Shown here: one piece after another, positions 1 to 12,479 of the stretch
How the letters are laid out: each line of letters begins with the position of its first letter
How positions within the stretch are numbered: position 1 is the first letter of the stretch
Source of the DNA: Epiperipatus broadwayi
Taxonomy: Eukaryota; Onychophora; Udeonychophora; Euonychophora; Peripatidae
Length of the DNA stretch: 64,000 nucleotides
Direction of reading: 5' to 3'
NCBI GenBank assembly: GCA_028023455.1
Contig: JAQFVV010006313.1
Span: 2,893,147-2,957,146 of the forward strand
Position numbers and translations under genes: made by a program
Notes under the pieces: generated by a model
Seen by the model: only the letters and a program-made list of their open reading frames with translations
Told to the model about the DNA's origin: nothing
Database searches by the model: none

Positions 1-1011
1 ATTAAAGCATTGGATCATCAAGGTATAGATTCAGGATATTGTCATATTTTAAAGAATATTTATAAAAATGCAACAGCAACAATTAGATTACATAATGATA
101 CTTGAAAAATCAACATTGAGAAAAGTGTAAGACAAGGTGACTCCATATCTCCAAAACTCTTTACAGCAGTGCTGCAAGAATTATTTTGTGGATTAAAGTG
201 GGAAACTAAAGGAGTGAAAGTAAATGGAGAGTATTTAAGTCATTTAGATTTCGCAGATGATGTAGTTGTTTTTGCAAATAATGCTTCAGAGCTGCAGGAG
301 TTAGCAGATGAAAGTATAAAAGTAGGACTAAAGATAAATGTTAAAAAGACTAAAGTAATGTTTAATCAATTTGCTCAAAATATGAAAATAAAGATTGATT
401 ATGAAGAATTAGAAGAAGTTAACAGTTACAAATACCTTGGTCAGATTATTAATACAGATGGAAACATAATGGAGGAAATTAATCGTAGAATTAAACTTGG
501 TTGGAGTGCTTTTGGTAGAAATAACTTGAAACTAAAAGGAAATATGCCTATGTGTTTGAAAAGGATGGTTTTTAACAAATGTGTTTCACCAGTTCTTACA
601 TTTGGATATGAGACTTGGACACTTAATACAGAGACTTCAGACCACTCAAAGGAGTATGGAGAGATGTATGTTGGGAGTAACAAGAAGAGATCAAAAACGC
701 AATGTATGGGTAAGATAACAAACAGGTGTTACTGACCTTATTGAAAAAAATAAAAGATTGAAATGGAGTTGTGCTGGACATATTGCTAGAAGAGATGATA
801 ATAGATGGACAATTGAAATTTTAAACTGGATTCCAAGAGATTGTAAAAGACTCAGAAAGAGACCACATGTGAGATGGATGGATGAAATAAGAAAATGTGC
901 AGGGGTGTTGTGGAGAAGAGAAGCTAAAGATCGGAGAAGATGGATTAAACTTGGAGAGACCTTCATCCTGCAGTGGATTGATAATGGTTGATGATGATGA
1001 TGATTAAATAA
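1..1011 (+). mobile_element. RTE-type LINE, 3' fragment of the reverse-transcriptase ORF, broken
   Basis: The 3' part of an RTE-clade non-LTR retrotransposon, starting inside the RT palm and running to the 3' tail. Visible motifs are RQGDSISPKLF (RT motif B), LDFADDVVVFAN (motif C, catalytic FADD intact) and the C-terminal RTE signature RKRPHVRWMDEIRK...WIKLGETFILQW at about 840-985. The frame is broken by a TGA at 103-105 and by a small deletion near 625, where the copy at 30467-33022 has about ten extra bases. After that deletion the C-terminus continues in another frame from 758. The tail is the short TGATGATGATGAT repeat usual for RTE 3' ends, followed by ordinary AT-rich DNA. The 5' end lies outside the window. 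The copy is inactive. Confidence 0.93.
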
Positions 1012-1426
1012 TGCAATACTTAAAATCCTGCCTATGTGTGATCTTTTAATAATGTATAACACTAAAACTTACCACATGGTCACAAAGTGTCAATGAAGTC
1101 ATCAAATCATTGATAATCAGGTACTCTGTACACTGATGTTATAAAAAAATATGAGATGGGGTTAAATATAATACCCTGCTATAATCACCCCATATGTTGA
1201 ACCTACAATCCTTGGCTCCTATCACTATGAAACTATTCGGAGGATTGCAGACAAATTTAATGGTTAAATAATCGTGTTTTCCACAAAAAAAATTTGCCTT
1301 TGTCCATAGGTATTCATTAAAATACTGCTCATCAATAGCATATATATTCTCTCAGTCTGGATCTAAAGCTATACCATGAAATGGATTACCATTCTAATTA
1401 GGTATGATTGGAATATTCATCTTAGT

Positions 1427-3567
1427 TTATATTTTGACATTATATTCTTTGGGACTTTGTTCTGTTATAATATAAATCTTTAGGGTTATAAAATGGGTGT
1501 AAATTCTAAACAGCATACTCACTTCTTCTTTTTCATATAAATTTATAAAACACACCTCTGGTATTTGGGTAACATACTTTGTTTTGACATAATTTTCATA
1601 GGTACATGTCTTACAGATTGCCAATGATTTCTTAATATTTACTTTTGGCTATTGCTTGTCGCAAGCTGATTCTCGTGAGTGGTAATTATAATAGGGTTTC
1701 ATATCTGAAACACAATCTCAGTCACAATAATGGTGTTTGTAGATCTCAAAACAACCATTTATTGATTGCATTAAATAATTCTCATCCTCCATCAAAAACA
1801 AGAATTCATGGCAATTTACTCTTTTGGTACCACGTCTTATTTAAGAGTTCATAAATAATTTTATATCAGTTGTCTCATTACTGAAGGTTGAGTACTTTAA
1901 TTTTCTGGCTATTTTATTGCATACCTTATTCTGACAGTTACTTACATCTTGCAGACAATGAAGGCTACAACCTATTTTACATGACTCATTAAACTTTCTA
2001 ATTTATTTCATATTTCTAGAGACATTATTATGAAACACTATTCTATATCTCTGCTGAATGTGGTGGTACTCAGTTTTGTAATTATAACAAGAAAGCTTAA
2101 ACATCTTTCCTAAAGAATTCTTAAGTCAGTGTTCCATAAAGAGATCTTTTTTTGACTTTTCTAACTTTGTCTTTTTAAAACATGTATTTTCATCTTTTAC
2201 TTATGGTGATAGTTGTAACTGAAATGTACTTCTTTCTTATGAGAAGTGGGATTCTGGTTCCCAGTTCTATAATCACCCTTTTATAACCTTTTACAGAATC
2301 TCATCTATCTCATTTTGCATCCCCTATCTAAAATTTTGTTGAAAAAATTTACTAACATAATTTTTTTGCTTAACGATGAAGTCAATATTTGTTTTACCTT
2401 CAATTCCAGGCATTGCCACTATCTTATGCTTAAATAAAGCTTTTATATTAGTTAATGAATAATGATGCACATAACATTTATATTTAATTTCTTCATGCAG
2501 TTTGGAATGTTTAGAAATGTAGTGATGATTCTCAAGGATTTGGTCACAAATCTTACAAATAGATAATTTTTGGTTAGCATGATCTGTATGATGACTTTGA
2601 GAGACATAGTCAGTGTAACAAGCTTCTTGATCATGTAGTTCATTAGGGCCTATTTCCATGTCAATTTGGCACTATTGCAATACGTAACATTTTAAAGAAT
2701 GCCAGTATGCACTCAGAACACTGGTAATTATATTTATTGTAATTATGAGATCTCAAATGATCGTTTAAATTTTTTTAATTCTTAAATTATAAATTGCACC
2801 TTTCTTCAAAACATTTGAACATTTGAACAAAACATTCGGTTTCTCAAAATTTTCTCTATTATGTTCCTTCATAGTACCTGTGTCAGTAAAGCTGTGATGT
2901 CAATTAGACCATTTAAATCCTTGCTTTTCATGAACTTTTGCATGACTGGATATTAAAAATAAATTTTCAAACACTCTGTTTCAGCATTTACAAATAAATC
3001 ATTGGTTCTTAAAATGCAATTTTTTCCAAATGTAAAGTAAAACTGGATAAATAATTTGCTGTTACCCACAAATAATACAGTTATAAATTCAGCATCATAT
3101 TGCTTATTCTCTTCTATTTTACTATCATGTGGTTCTCCAGATGTTTTCAATTTGATATTTAGATCATGCTTAATTTATTGCCACTTTGAATCAGATGCAT
3201 CAAATTTATCATTGTTTTCATTTTTCAATTTGCTAAAATCCTTCCTTAATTCTGTTTTCTGCTCATCTAATTTTTTGTCAGTAACTTCAAAATTTTTATT
3301 TGGATTTTAATTTTTTTATCGAGTCCCTCAATTATTTTTAAAATCTTTTTAATTTTTTAAGACTGTTATCTGGTCATTTAGACTTTTTTTGATTTTCTCA
3401 AGTTCTCTAAGGATTTTATTAATAAAGTCTGGACTTATCATTTCAGAACTTACTTCTGTGTATAAGATTAACTTATCACTACAATTTAAATAGTATGGCA
3501 TATGTTCTATAAATGACAATGTTTTATGACTAACATCTATCCCGATGTGAATCATATCAATCATGAC
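1427..3567 (-). pseudogene. Fossil C2H2 zinc-finger protein gene
   Basis: I read a decayed zinc-finger protein on the minus strand. The clearest part is the ORF 2324-2659, where residues 35-55 (2495-2557) make a perfect C-x2-C-x12-H-x3-H finger (CKICDQILENHHYISKHSKLH split by its Cys and His). Further finger-like units lie upstream, such as HAKVHEK followed by HHSFTDTGTMKEHNREN (about 2870-2950) and YQCSECILAFF (about 2715). More occur downstream, such as SCYNYKTEYHHIQQ (about 2050) and ICKTCTYENYVK (about 1590). Many zinc-binding Cys/His codons are changed and stops or frameshifts separate the units. The 5' part (3349-3567) opens with MIDMIHIGIDVSH and continues into a Lys/Glu-rich, coiled-coil-like stretch near 3200-3300. 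No introns are evident across about 2.1 kb, so it may be a retrocopy or a dead single-exon gene. The one finger is secure; the full extent is inference. Confidence 0.5.
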
Positions 3568-3589
3568 ATTTAAAATACTTTAACCAAAT

Positions 3590-5504
3590 GCTCAAAATGC
3601 TTTGTATTTACTCAAACAAGATTGTTAAATGCTGAAAAATATTCAAGTGACATACTGTTCTGGTATTAGTGGTTTAAAACCAAACCCAGTTGGATGCCAA
3701 AATCTATAATATGATAAATTAATTTAGTCATGACATCAGTATCAGACTATTGGTTGATAATGTTCACCCTTTGAACTAGCCTAAAATGTGATATTTAAAT
3801 GTTCAAAAAATTTTAGGTGTCCAGAAAATTTTTTTATGTGGCATTTGTGTGGATTAAATTAATCTTAGGTTTATGCCATAGTTAATATTCAGGCCATGCA
3901 GTGGGATGCCAAAAACTGTAACAGTATGATTGTTATTGATGAATATATAGTGTGCCCTGAAAACTAGTACTCTACTGAATGTAAAACTGAAATTAGATTT
4001 ATATTATGTACATTAAGTTAATTGCTTTCCATTAAGTTGATTCCACACCTTATACAATTCACACCATTATGCATCTAAAAGTTATATAAAATCGCATGGA
4101 TAATAGCTCTAATATACATGTGGAGTAAGATTTAATAATTTAGTACTCTAATCCTTATTTAATCTACATAAATAAAATGCAAAATTACCTAAATTATGTG
4201 CGTATGGATCATTGTTTATCTAAATATCATTTTTAACAAAAGGAGTAGAGATAATTACCTTAATTAATAATAATAAAACATTTTATTTACATTCAGTTAT
4301 TATATACGTCATAAATAACTACGATTAGATATTAAATGATAAATATAAAATGTTGCAAACCATAATTGCATACTCTCCACTGCCTAGATTATTTGCAATT
4401 ATTAAACTCCACACGAAGCTCTACCCACTCTGATTAATGATTGACTCTTGAGGAATATATTATTATGAAACATACAAATATATAGTTAAATAACTTAATG
4501 AAGAATTAGGTTATGGCCAATACAGTAAAGAATCCTTTTTTGAATTTATAAACAATAAAAATATCACCATTTCCAACCAACATAAAATTGCATTTTTCAG
4601 TGTCATATAACTTTATGGTACAATAAACTGCAAAGAATCAATTAAAGTAATCAATGAATTATTCAAAAATAAAAAGACAAATACACATAGAAGATAATTT
4701 ATTGCCAAATTATTGATATGGATAGACCATGACTTTGTGACTATATACAGGTAATCCATACAAGACAGAAAAATCTTGGCCAGAGGGTCTATCTACTACT
4801 GCAATTATATGTAAACAGACCCTGGTTTATAAAGAAATTAATATAATTAGCCCTATATTAAACATATACAAGAATTGTATATACATATGCTATATTGATT
4901 ATGTCTTTACATGACACAAATTACATATTCAACCAATTAAACATAAATTCAAGAATGATGTGGATGATTGAACTTGAGGAAGACAATCAAATTCAGTAAC
5001 TATACTTAAAACTAAAATTTATCCATAATGCACAACTACATAAAGTGATTATTAACCCCCATTCTTCATATCCAAGGATGTATGGATGTAAAATCAAAAG
5101 TACTCATATCACATATATTTTTAGAATTAAAAACCTTTCTACACCACACTATTTATTTATGTCAGTTTGAATCAGATAGAATTAAAAACATAGAATCATA
5201 GTAACTGGTATGACAAAAGACAATATACCACAGAATACGCATACACCAATATATACAACAATTCAAAACAAAAATAGTACATAAAACATTTAATCATGAA
5301 AATAACAATAAAAACTGGATTATTATACCATATTTACTACATATGGATAAATAAATAGTACATATTTTTTCATGTAAATTTAAAGTGGGATTTAGAATGC
5401 CAATTAATTTAAACAAACTTATTAAAAACACAAAAGATAAAATACAAATATTGATTAGGCCTATTATAATTTATACTGTAGGGAGCTGCCAAACACACAC
5501 ACAC

Positions 5505-5578
<74 letters not shown>

Positions 5579-8500
5579 TATGGTGAACTATCTTAAAACA
5601 AGAATGGAACAACATTCTCTAATGTTACAAAGAAATCAAATTATATGTCACTTGACCTAATTTAACAAGCTTGTATTACAAATGTTATCTAATGCTTGAA
5701 TAATTTAGCACCTCACTGAGGAATTCAGTAGCAGAAACCCATCTGGGTTTGGGGATATTTTGTAAAGCTTGTTAAGAGTTTATTTGTGAGCTCTATATAT
5801 AAAAGTCTCTAATGTATAAAAATTCACAAATAAAAACTGATGTCACTAACATGTCAGTCTTTTACATTCATGAAAAGGAACTCAGCCATAATTTTGCTTC
5901 ATGTTGTGTTAAAATAATGTGTGAAGATGAAATGAATGAAAACCAAAAAAAATCAAATAATTGTGGTTATTAACAGGAAATGAATACATAATGAAGCAGA
6001 GAACAAATAGTATTTAATCGTTAAAAATGTTTTTTTTTTTCAGCAGAATTATCATGAATATGACGCAAAAGCATTGAATGTACACTTGGTGCATATCATA
6101 GGAACGTATTTGCAAATAAATTTGCAACTATGCTTATACAAATTATTTTTGTTCTGCTTAATTTTGATAGATTTAATTTTCAATCAGGATGTAGATTACT
6201 GTTAAAAATTATCAACTTTTGAATATTATCATGGTTTTGTTGTACTAATACAATGATTTTGATTATAGTTAATTTTAAGTACTATCACTTTCTTGATCTG
6301 ATTAGTGAGTTCCTTACTAGTTTCATTAATTATAATCACATTATCTAATAAATTTATTCCAACTTTTTGCTATAAAATATATTTTCCACATTCTCTTTGT
6401 GAAATATTAGCAGAATTAATTGAATTATTTAATTTATCATTTTCAAATTTTGATTATACAGATGTTAGATGACTTTAAATGTATACTTTCAGTATTTATT
6501 TAGCACTATATATTTCTCATTTTATATTTATAAATCTTTATATTAAATTTTAAAGATTTTACAATTGTTGATATATAAATATAATCAAGTAAAACTAGCT
6601 ATGGAATAAGATTTAATTTCAAATTCAAAAATGTGAATCAGCTTTTATAATTTTTCTGTTATATAACATGAATACTCTTCATTAAAATTGAAACACTGAT
6701 TTAAGTAAACTCCTAAGAAACATTAGTCAATATTGTATCTTGAGTTAACTATGGTTCAAATCTTTTATGGTTACTATTAATCTGTTTTTTTTTTTCCATA
6801 ACTTAAATTTATGATGCATCTCATTGTCATAATATTTAAAAAAAAAAAAAACTAAAATACGTAATGACAATTTTGTGAATGGTTATATTTGTAATCGTAT
6901 TCTTTATGTATTATATTCAAATAAGCTTTTCATAATTTAATTTTAATAATGTTAATGTATCAAAAGAAAAGAACTTTTATTGAGGAAGACGGGTGCTTTT
7001 TAATTAATATACATTCAATATTATAATCCCGCTGTATATTGTTACATAAATGCTGAAGTTTTAAAAAAAATACTTCGATTTGTACTAACTAATTAATACT
7101 ATTACATAAACTAATTATGTATACCACGTAAAAATGCTGAGAGCCTTCACAATTATGAATTGAAATAAAATCTATTGCTGTTTGATTATTTACAAATATA
7201 TTAGACAGAGAACTCTGTTTAATTTATATACACACACATAAATGTATAACTATTAAAAGATAAAAAAAATGATAGTATGTGAAACTTAAAAAGCAGTTTA
7301 CTTATATATAATTAAGAGAGAAAAAAGTGCGTCTTATTTAAAAGCATTTCGATTTAAGGACAAATCACCCCAAAATGATTAGATTTTTTACTATCTCATG
7401 AGAATTCTCTATTCTAATAGAGTTGCATTGAGTCGAAATTGATTCTTAAACTCAAAATGTAACTTAAAGTGGATTTTCATGAAAACAATGGCAATGGTTG
7501 ATTTCACAATACCAATTGTATATTTCTTGAATTAAATTTTCTTGCATTTAAAATTCAATTAATTTGAAAACATCTCAATTTTAACTTGAGAAAACAAACA
7601 ATAGTTTATATTAACCAATGACTTAGAAAGAAAAAAAAACTAAAAGTTTATTTATTTATTATATCAGCCAAACTTTCTATATATAATTTTAAATGTTTTA
7701 TTTATTAATAAGAAATATTCGATTTACTGTTACTTACTCATAAAAGTATTAAAATAAGTGGCATGGACTCTACCTTATGAGGTTTATTTATTAACTGCAT
7801 TAAAAAAAGACCGTACTAACATCTTCCAGCCTCTGTAAATTGTAATATTACAGATATAAATAACAATTTTATACTTTTTGGCTAGAATGATAATGACATT
7901 TAATAAAAGCAATTCTTTCTAGTTATATATAAATACAGACAATAGGACATTTTAATGCAACCTCTTGTAATGATAAACATTAAACTTCTTGCGTATCACC
8001 TGTTTAATTATTCTCCCTGGTGAGATTTTCTGTAAACTTTCAAGTTTTGGTTTTACTATTACTAATGCATCAGAATTCAATAAATTTAACTTGATTTGGT
8101 AGTAATATGCAATTTTTACAGATGAAAAAAAATTACAAACTCACATTTGAACTTTCCAATTATTGAAACAATAAGACGGTGATAACAATAGATTGTCTCA
8201 TCATTGAACGAAAGTAGACCTAAACTTGTAATCCGAATAAGAAGGGGGAAAATATTAATCTCTGATAAATCTGTCAAATTCTGCTTTAAAATATTAAAAC
8301 TGTTTTCTAATTTTTAAAATATTTCAAATTATTTTAAGACAGTGGCAGCAATGAAGTATTAGCAGTTGTTTTCATAATGTGGGCTGATCTGAATGCCCTG
8401 ATATTTTTTGGTAATGTGATAAAATTATTACAATCTACTTTTAAAAGATATACATATAATAAAACAAAATTAATAATGCATACTTTTTTATTTTTAATGA

Positions 8501-9037
8501 TTATTCCATAAATAATATGAAAAATAATCACAAATCTTGATAAACGTTTCAAATATCAAAAAAGATTTTAAAATAACCAAGCAAAACGTGTAAAATCCAA
8601 TTAAAAAGAAAGATATAAATCAAAGGCAAAAACCCACATCCTTAAACTTTTTTTTTACTTTGCAGCTATTCGAATTTACTGGTCTCTTTTGTTTTTTGAT
8701 TTTTAACTTATAAAGTCATTTTTTTAAAAAATAAGACAAAATTACGATTTGAAAAAAAAACAAAAAACAAATTTAGTGAAATACTTCAACAAATGACTTT
8801 ACAATATATACAATTATAGCATTTTTAAAAGATGTTTCTGTCTGAATATTTCTGGTCTGATGGTCTATATGACAAATGTCATTTATTGCCAACCAACTTG
8901 CAATTACAGCGTAATATCTCACACTATACAAATATTTCTATTAAATATAGTCTCATCACTTACCATTTCTAAAGACATCACATGATCACCATTTTTATGT
9001 TTACATAAGCTATATACACAGAAGCTAAAACTCTTCA
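3590..9037. other. AT-rich intergenic DNA, no gene recognised
   Basis: Apart from the (CA)n(TA)n tract at 5491-5577, I see only homopolymer-rich AT DNA. Short ORFs here have no recognisable motif and no composition change at their ends. Confidence 0.6.
5491..5577. repeat. Compound microsatellite (CA)n-(TA)n
   Basis: About 13 CA units run directly into about 28 TA units. Both strands give spurious ORFs of alternating Ile-Tyr or Thr-His; they are not proteins. Confidence 0.97.
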
Positions 9038-9039
9038 TA

Positions 9040-9364
9040 TAGTAGTGCCACCAGTGCAAGCCAGAATAATCAATGAATGCAAAAAAAATTGTGCATAAAA
9101 TCCCTATCTAGTGCCTACTCATCCAATATCCCCAGCCTAGCTTTTAGCTTATGGCTTTCATCAGTAAAGAGTCTTGGATCTGAGAGCACTGCACTGATGC
9201 AGTGCTCTCAAATCCAAGACTCCTCACTGATGCCAGTGCAAAGCTCTCAGATCCAAAGTATCTCACTGATGCAAGTCACAAGCTAGAAACTAATCTGGGA
9301 ATATTGTATGAGTGAGAATGAGATAGGGATTTTATGCACAAACCTTGCACTGGTGACACTACTG
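9040..9364. mobile_element. Foldback MITE-like element with TA flanks
   Basis: The 325-bp stretch is a near-palindrome. The left end AGTAGTGCCACCAGTGCAAG (9041-9060) is matched by its inverted form at 9344-9363, and the match continues through TGTGCATAAAATCCCTATCT (left 9090-9109) to the centre near 9195 (GAGAGCACTGCACTGATGC). The left arm carries an extra segment of about 25 bp (9061-9085). Both outer ends are next to a TA dinucleotide (9038-9039 and 9365-9366), as expected for a TA target-site duplication of Tc1/mariner-type or related MITEs. It has no coding capacity. The arms also repeat the motif GGATCTGAGAGC...CACTGATG internally. Confidence 0.75.
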
Positions 9365-10424
9365 TACAGAGAATTTAACTTCTGTATATTTCTACAGACT
9401 ATGTTAGAATATGAGTCTAAAATTTTTATATCATAAATAGACATATTTGAATTCAAAAGTATGGATAGTTTAACTCACAATCATATATATAAATATATTT
9501 AAAATTCATTTAATATGAAGTAAAAGTGTTGTTTTAATATTTTTAAAAAAATTGACAAGTATGTTTTCAGCAACTTTATATCATACACATAGATAATTAC
9601 TACAGATTTACATGAATTGATAAATATCTTTCACTGCTATATTATATATGTAGTAAGAAATAAATGAAACTGGAATATTTGTGAGATAAATAATTTATAA
9701 TCATTGAACAATATAAACTTTTCATGGTCTAGTTTTATTATTCACTGACTTCTGTAAGAATGACAAATCTGATAATAAAGAAGATGAATATTGATCCAAA
9801 TCTGATGATAAGTATTAATTAAAATGAGGAATAGATTTAATTTGCAAGATAAAATTCTAGTTTTAAAATCATTATTATAACTGTTATGTTTAAAAGACCT
9901 GAAAAAGCATATGGAAATAGTTTGATTTTTATTTGCAATGTAAATTTGAAACTAGAGCACAGTTCATGATATAATCAATGCTTTAAAAGCTTATTACATT
10001 CTGGATTGTATATGTTTATGGCAAAGTACAAATGATTACATACATATACATATTAAATTTGAGTATTTCCATGATTTTTTATGATGCAAACAAAATATTG
10101 TAGGAACCCAAGATAATTTAATCTTTGATTTTACTAATAAATCACCAGTTACTAATTGACAATTCTATTGGTTAGCAAGTTTTTCCAATAATCTATAACA
10201 CCTATTTTGTCCTAGTAATCTATAATAGACTTTTTGTACTGATTTTAATTATAAGTCTCTAATTAAACTTAGATCAAAAGATCTAACACAGGTTACTGGA
10301 GTAAACTTGTTGGGTCTTAGAACTATCAATTATTAAATTGATGATTTTCAGCATCATCAAAGATAACACTAGTTTGTTATAAGAAACAATTCCCACAACG
10401 TCCATTGTTTACATATATATATAT

Positions 10425-11450
10425 ATGATCATTAGATCGAGCTTTACCAAAACCTCCGAACAAGCATATTTTTGTTTACATAAACATCGAAAGAGTCAGA
10501 ATTCACTATCTCTTTCATTGGCTCCACCTTCAGATCAGCTGATTTCAAGCTATTTGATATCATCAGAGAAAGATAGGGCTAGAAACAAGATCTAAACACT
10601 GACTCAAAGCATTTATGCAACAAGTTGCTATCAGTTTGCAAGCAGGAAATTTTCAGACCTGTAATGTCTTCAAATCCAGCATAAGAATCCAGATAACTAC
10701 ATGGGTCTGATATCAGTTCAGTTTCACCACATAGTCAAAGCCTCTGCAATATATATCATTGCAAAAACCTTTAAAGGTACATTTATGAAAAACAACAAAT
10801 TATTAATCATGTAACTTGCTATCACTTGCATTTATGATCAATAGATGGAGCTTTACCAAAACCTCTGAACAAGCATATTTTTGTATACATAAATATCAAG
10901 AATCACAATTCACTATCTCTTTCATTGGCTCCACCTTCATATCAGCTGATTTCAAGCTAATTTGCTATTATCAGAGAAGGATAGGGCTAGAAACAAGATC
11001 TAAACAATGACTCAAAGCATTTATGCAACAAGTTCCTATCAGTTTGCAAGCATGAATTTTTCAGACACATAATATCTTCAAACTCAGCCTAATAAGCCAG
11101 ATAGCAACATGGGTCTGATATCAGTTCAGCTTCACCACACAGTCAAAGCCTCTGCAATATATGTCATTGCAAAAACCTTTAAAGGTACATTTATGAAAAA
11201 CAAAAACCCAAGTTATAAATCACGTAACTTGCTATCGCTTGCATTTATGATCAATAGATTGAGCTTTACCAAAACCTCCAAACAAGCGTATTTTTGTTTA
11301 CATAAACATCCAAAGAGATAGTGAATTCTGACTGTTTTGACATTTATGTAAACAAAAATATGCTTGTTCAAAGGTTTTGGTAAAGCTCCATCTATTGATC
11401 ATAAATGCAAGTGATAGCAAGTTATGTGATTTATAACTTGTTTTAGTTTT
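10425..11450. mobile_element. Composite repeat: two and a bit 410-bp direct units plus an inverted copy
   Basis: A unit starting ATGATCAWTAGATNGAGCTT begins at 10425, 10834 and 11247 (spacing 409 and 413 bp). The third unit is cut after about 70 bp and followed at 11311-11441 by an inverted copy, so 11208-11441 folds as a hairpin with a loop of about 30 bp. The inverted terminal motif is ATGATCAATAGAT (left) and ATCTATTGATCAT (11389-11403). Both outer edges touch (TA)n tracts (10413-10424 and 11453-11477). There is no coding sequence longer than about 70 residues and no known family motif. I cannot name a superfamily. Confidence 0.8.
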
Positions 11451-11479
11451 CCATATATATATATATATATATATATAAG

Positions 11480-12319
11480 CAAAATAGTGCCTAAAGCTAA
11501 TCTGGGATAATTATGTTATTAGGTACCAACCAGTAAACACCTAAACATTCACAGTAAAATCTAGTAATCAATATTTCTCACTGCTGTCAAGGCAACCTTC
11601 ACACGTTTTTAATAGCAAGAATGGAAATCCATTCTTACTAATGGTCCATTGAATATATATGGATAATTAAAGCTTGCAACTTGACTACAGAGTATGAAAT
11701 ATTGATACAATGAAGTTTAAATAAACCTCTTTAAACATGAAATAAAATGTCACTGTAATGCAGACTAATAAATAGTCAATTATAACATTAGAAACTGCAA
11801 TAATTTTAAATTGCCAATGTATTATTTATAAATAGTGCCAAAAGCTAATCTGGGATAATGATGTAATTAGATACCAACCAGTAACCACCTAAATATTCAC
11901 AGTAAAATCTAGTAATCAATATTTTTCACTGCTGTCAAGGCAACCTTCTCAACTTTTTAATAGCAAGAATGGACATCCATTGAATACATATGGACACTCA
12001 CATTATTTTCCCAGATTAGCTTTAGGCACTATTTCACTTATTATTTCTAAATAATATATGGACAATTTAAAAATATTGCAGTTTGTAATGTTATAATTGA
12101 CTATGTTTATTTCATGTTTAAAAAGGTTCATTTTATCGACATTTCATACTCTGTAGTCAAGTTGCAAGCTTTTAAGTGTCCATATATATTCAATGGACAT
12201 TAGTAAGAATGGATTTCCATTCTTGCTATTAAGAAGGTGTGAAGGTTGCCTTGACAGCAGTGAGAAGTATTGATTACTAGATTTTACTGTGATGTTTAGG
12301 TGGTACAGGTTGGTATCTA

Positions 12320-12321
<2 letters not shown>
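11480..12321. mobile_element. Second composite repeat: 348-bp direct units plus an inverted copy
   Basis: A unit beginning AATAGTGCC(T/A)AAAGCTAATCT starts at 11483 and again at 11831. The sequence then turns around: CCCAGATTAGCTTTAGGCACTATT at 12010-12033 starts the inverted copy, which reads back through the same unit (ATTCTTGCTATTAAGAAGG near 12220, TTACTGTGATGTTTAGGTGG near 12284) and stops at 12321 in TTGGTATCTAAT. The sequence is unrelated to its neighbour at 10425-11450, but the plan is identical: direct units, one inverted copy, (TA)n on both sides (11453-11477 and 12322-12352). Confidence 0.8.

Positions 12322-12353
<32 letters not shown>
12322..12353. repeat. (TA)n microsatellite
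   Basis: About 16 TA units separate the composite repeat on the left from the 3' end of the minus-strand Penelope-like element on the right. Confidence 0.95.
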
Positions 12354-12356
<3 letters not shown>

Positions 12357-12435
12357 AATTCTAATGTTTTCACGGATAAAAGATGTCATATTATTATTAC
12401 TATTTGCGGGATATTCCGTGTAGTGAAAAAGCTAA

Positions 12436-12479
12436 ATGCTGACGTTTCAGTACAATATCAAGTACCTTCCTCAGAGCAT
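12436..12479 (-). ncRNA. Hammerhead ribozyme in the PLE tail
   Basis: Read on the minus strand, 44 nt give a complete minimal hammerhead. Stem I 5' arm is AUGCU, the core box is CUGAGGA (CUGANGA consensus, N=G), and stem II is GGUAC/GUACU closing the loop UUGAUAUU. The second box GAAA is followed by CGUC, and the stem I 3' arm AGCAU pairs perfectly with AUGCU. Stem III is reduced to the self-complementary ACGU, the minimal form known for PLE hammerheads, which can work as a dimer. Cleavage is expected 3' of the C in GUC, between 12441 and 12440. It lies just downstream of the GIY-YIG ORF. Self-cleavage would set RNA ends during the PLE cycle. Confidence 0.85.

Noticed and set aside
3688-3930. 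Direct repeat around GGATGCCAAAA
   Set aside because: Two short matches (3688 and 3904) without extension; not above chance in AT-rich DNA.
10425-11450. CRISPR-like array
   Set aside because: Units of about 410 bp are contiguous without spacers, and the sequence is clearly animal-type retroelement territory.
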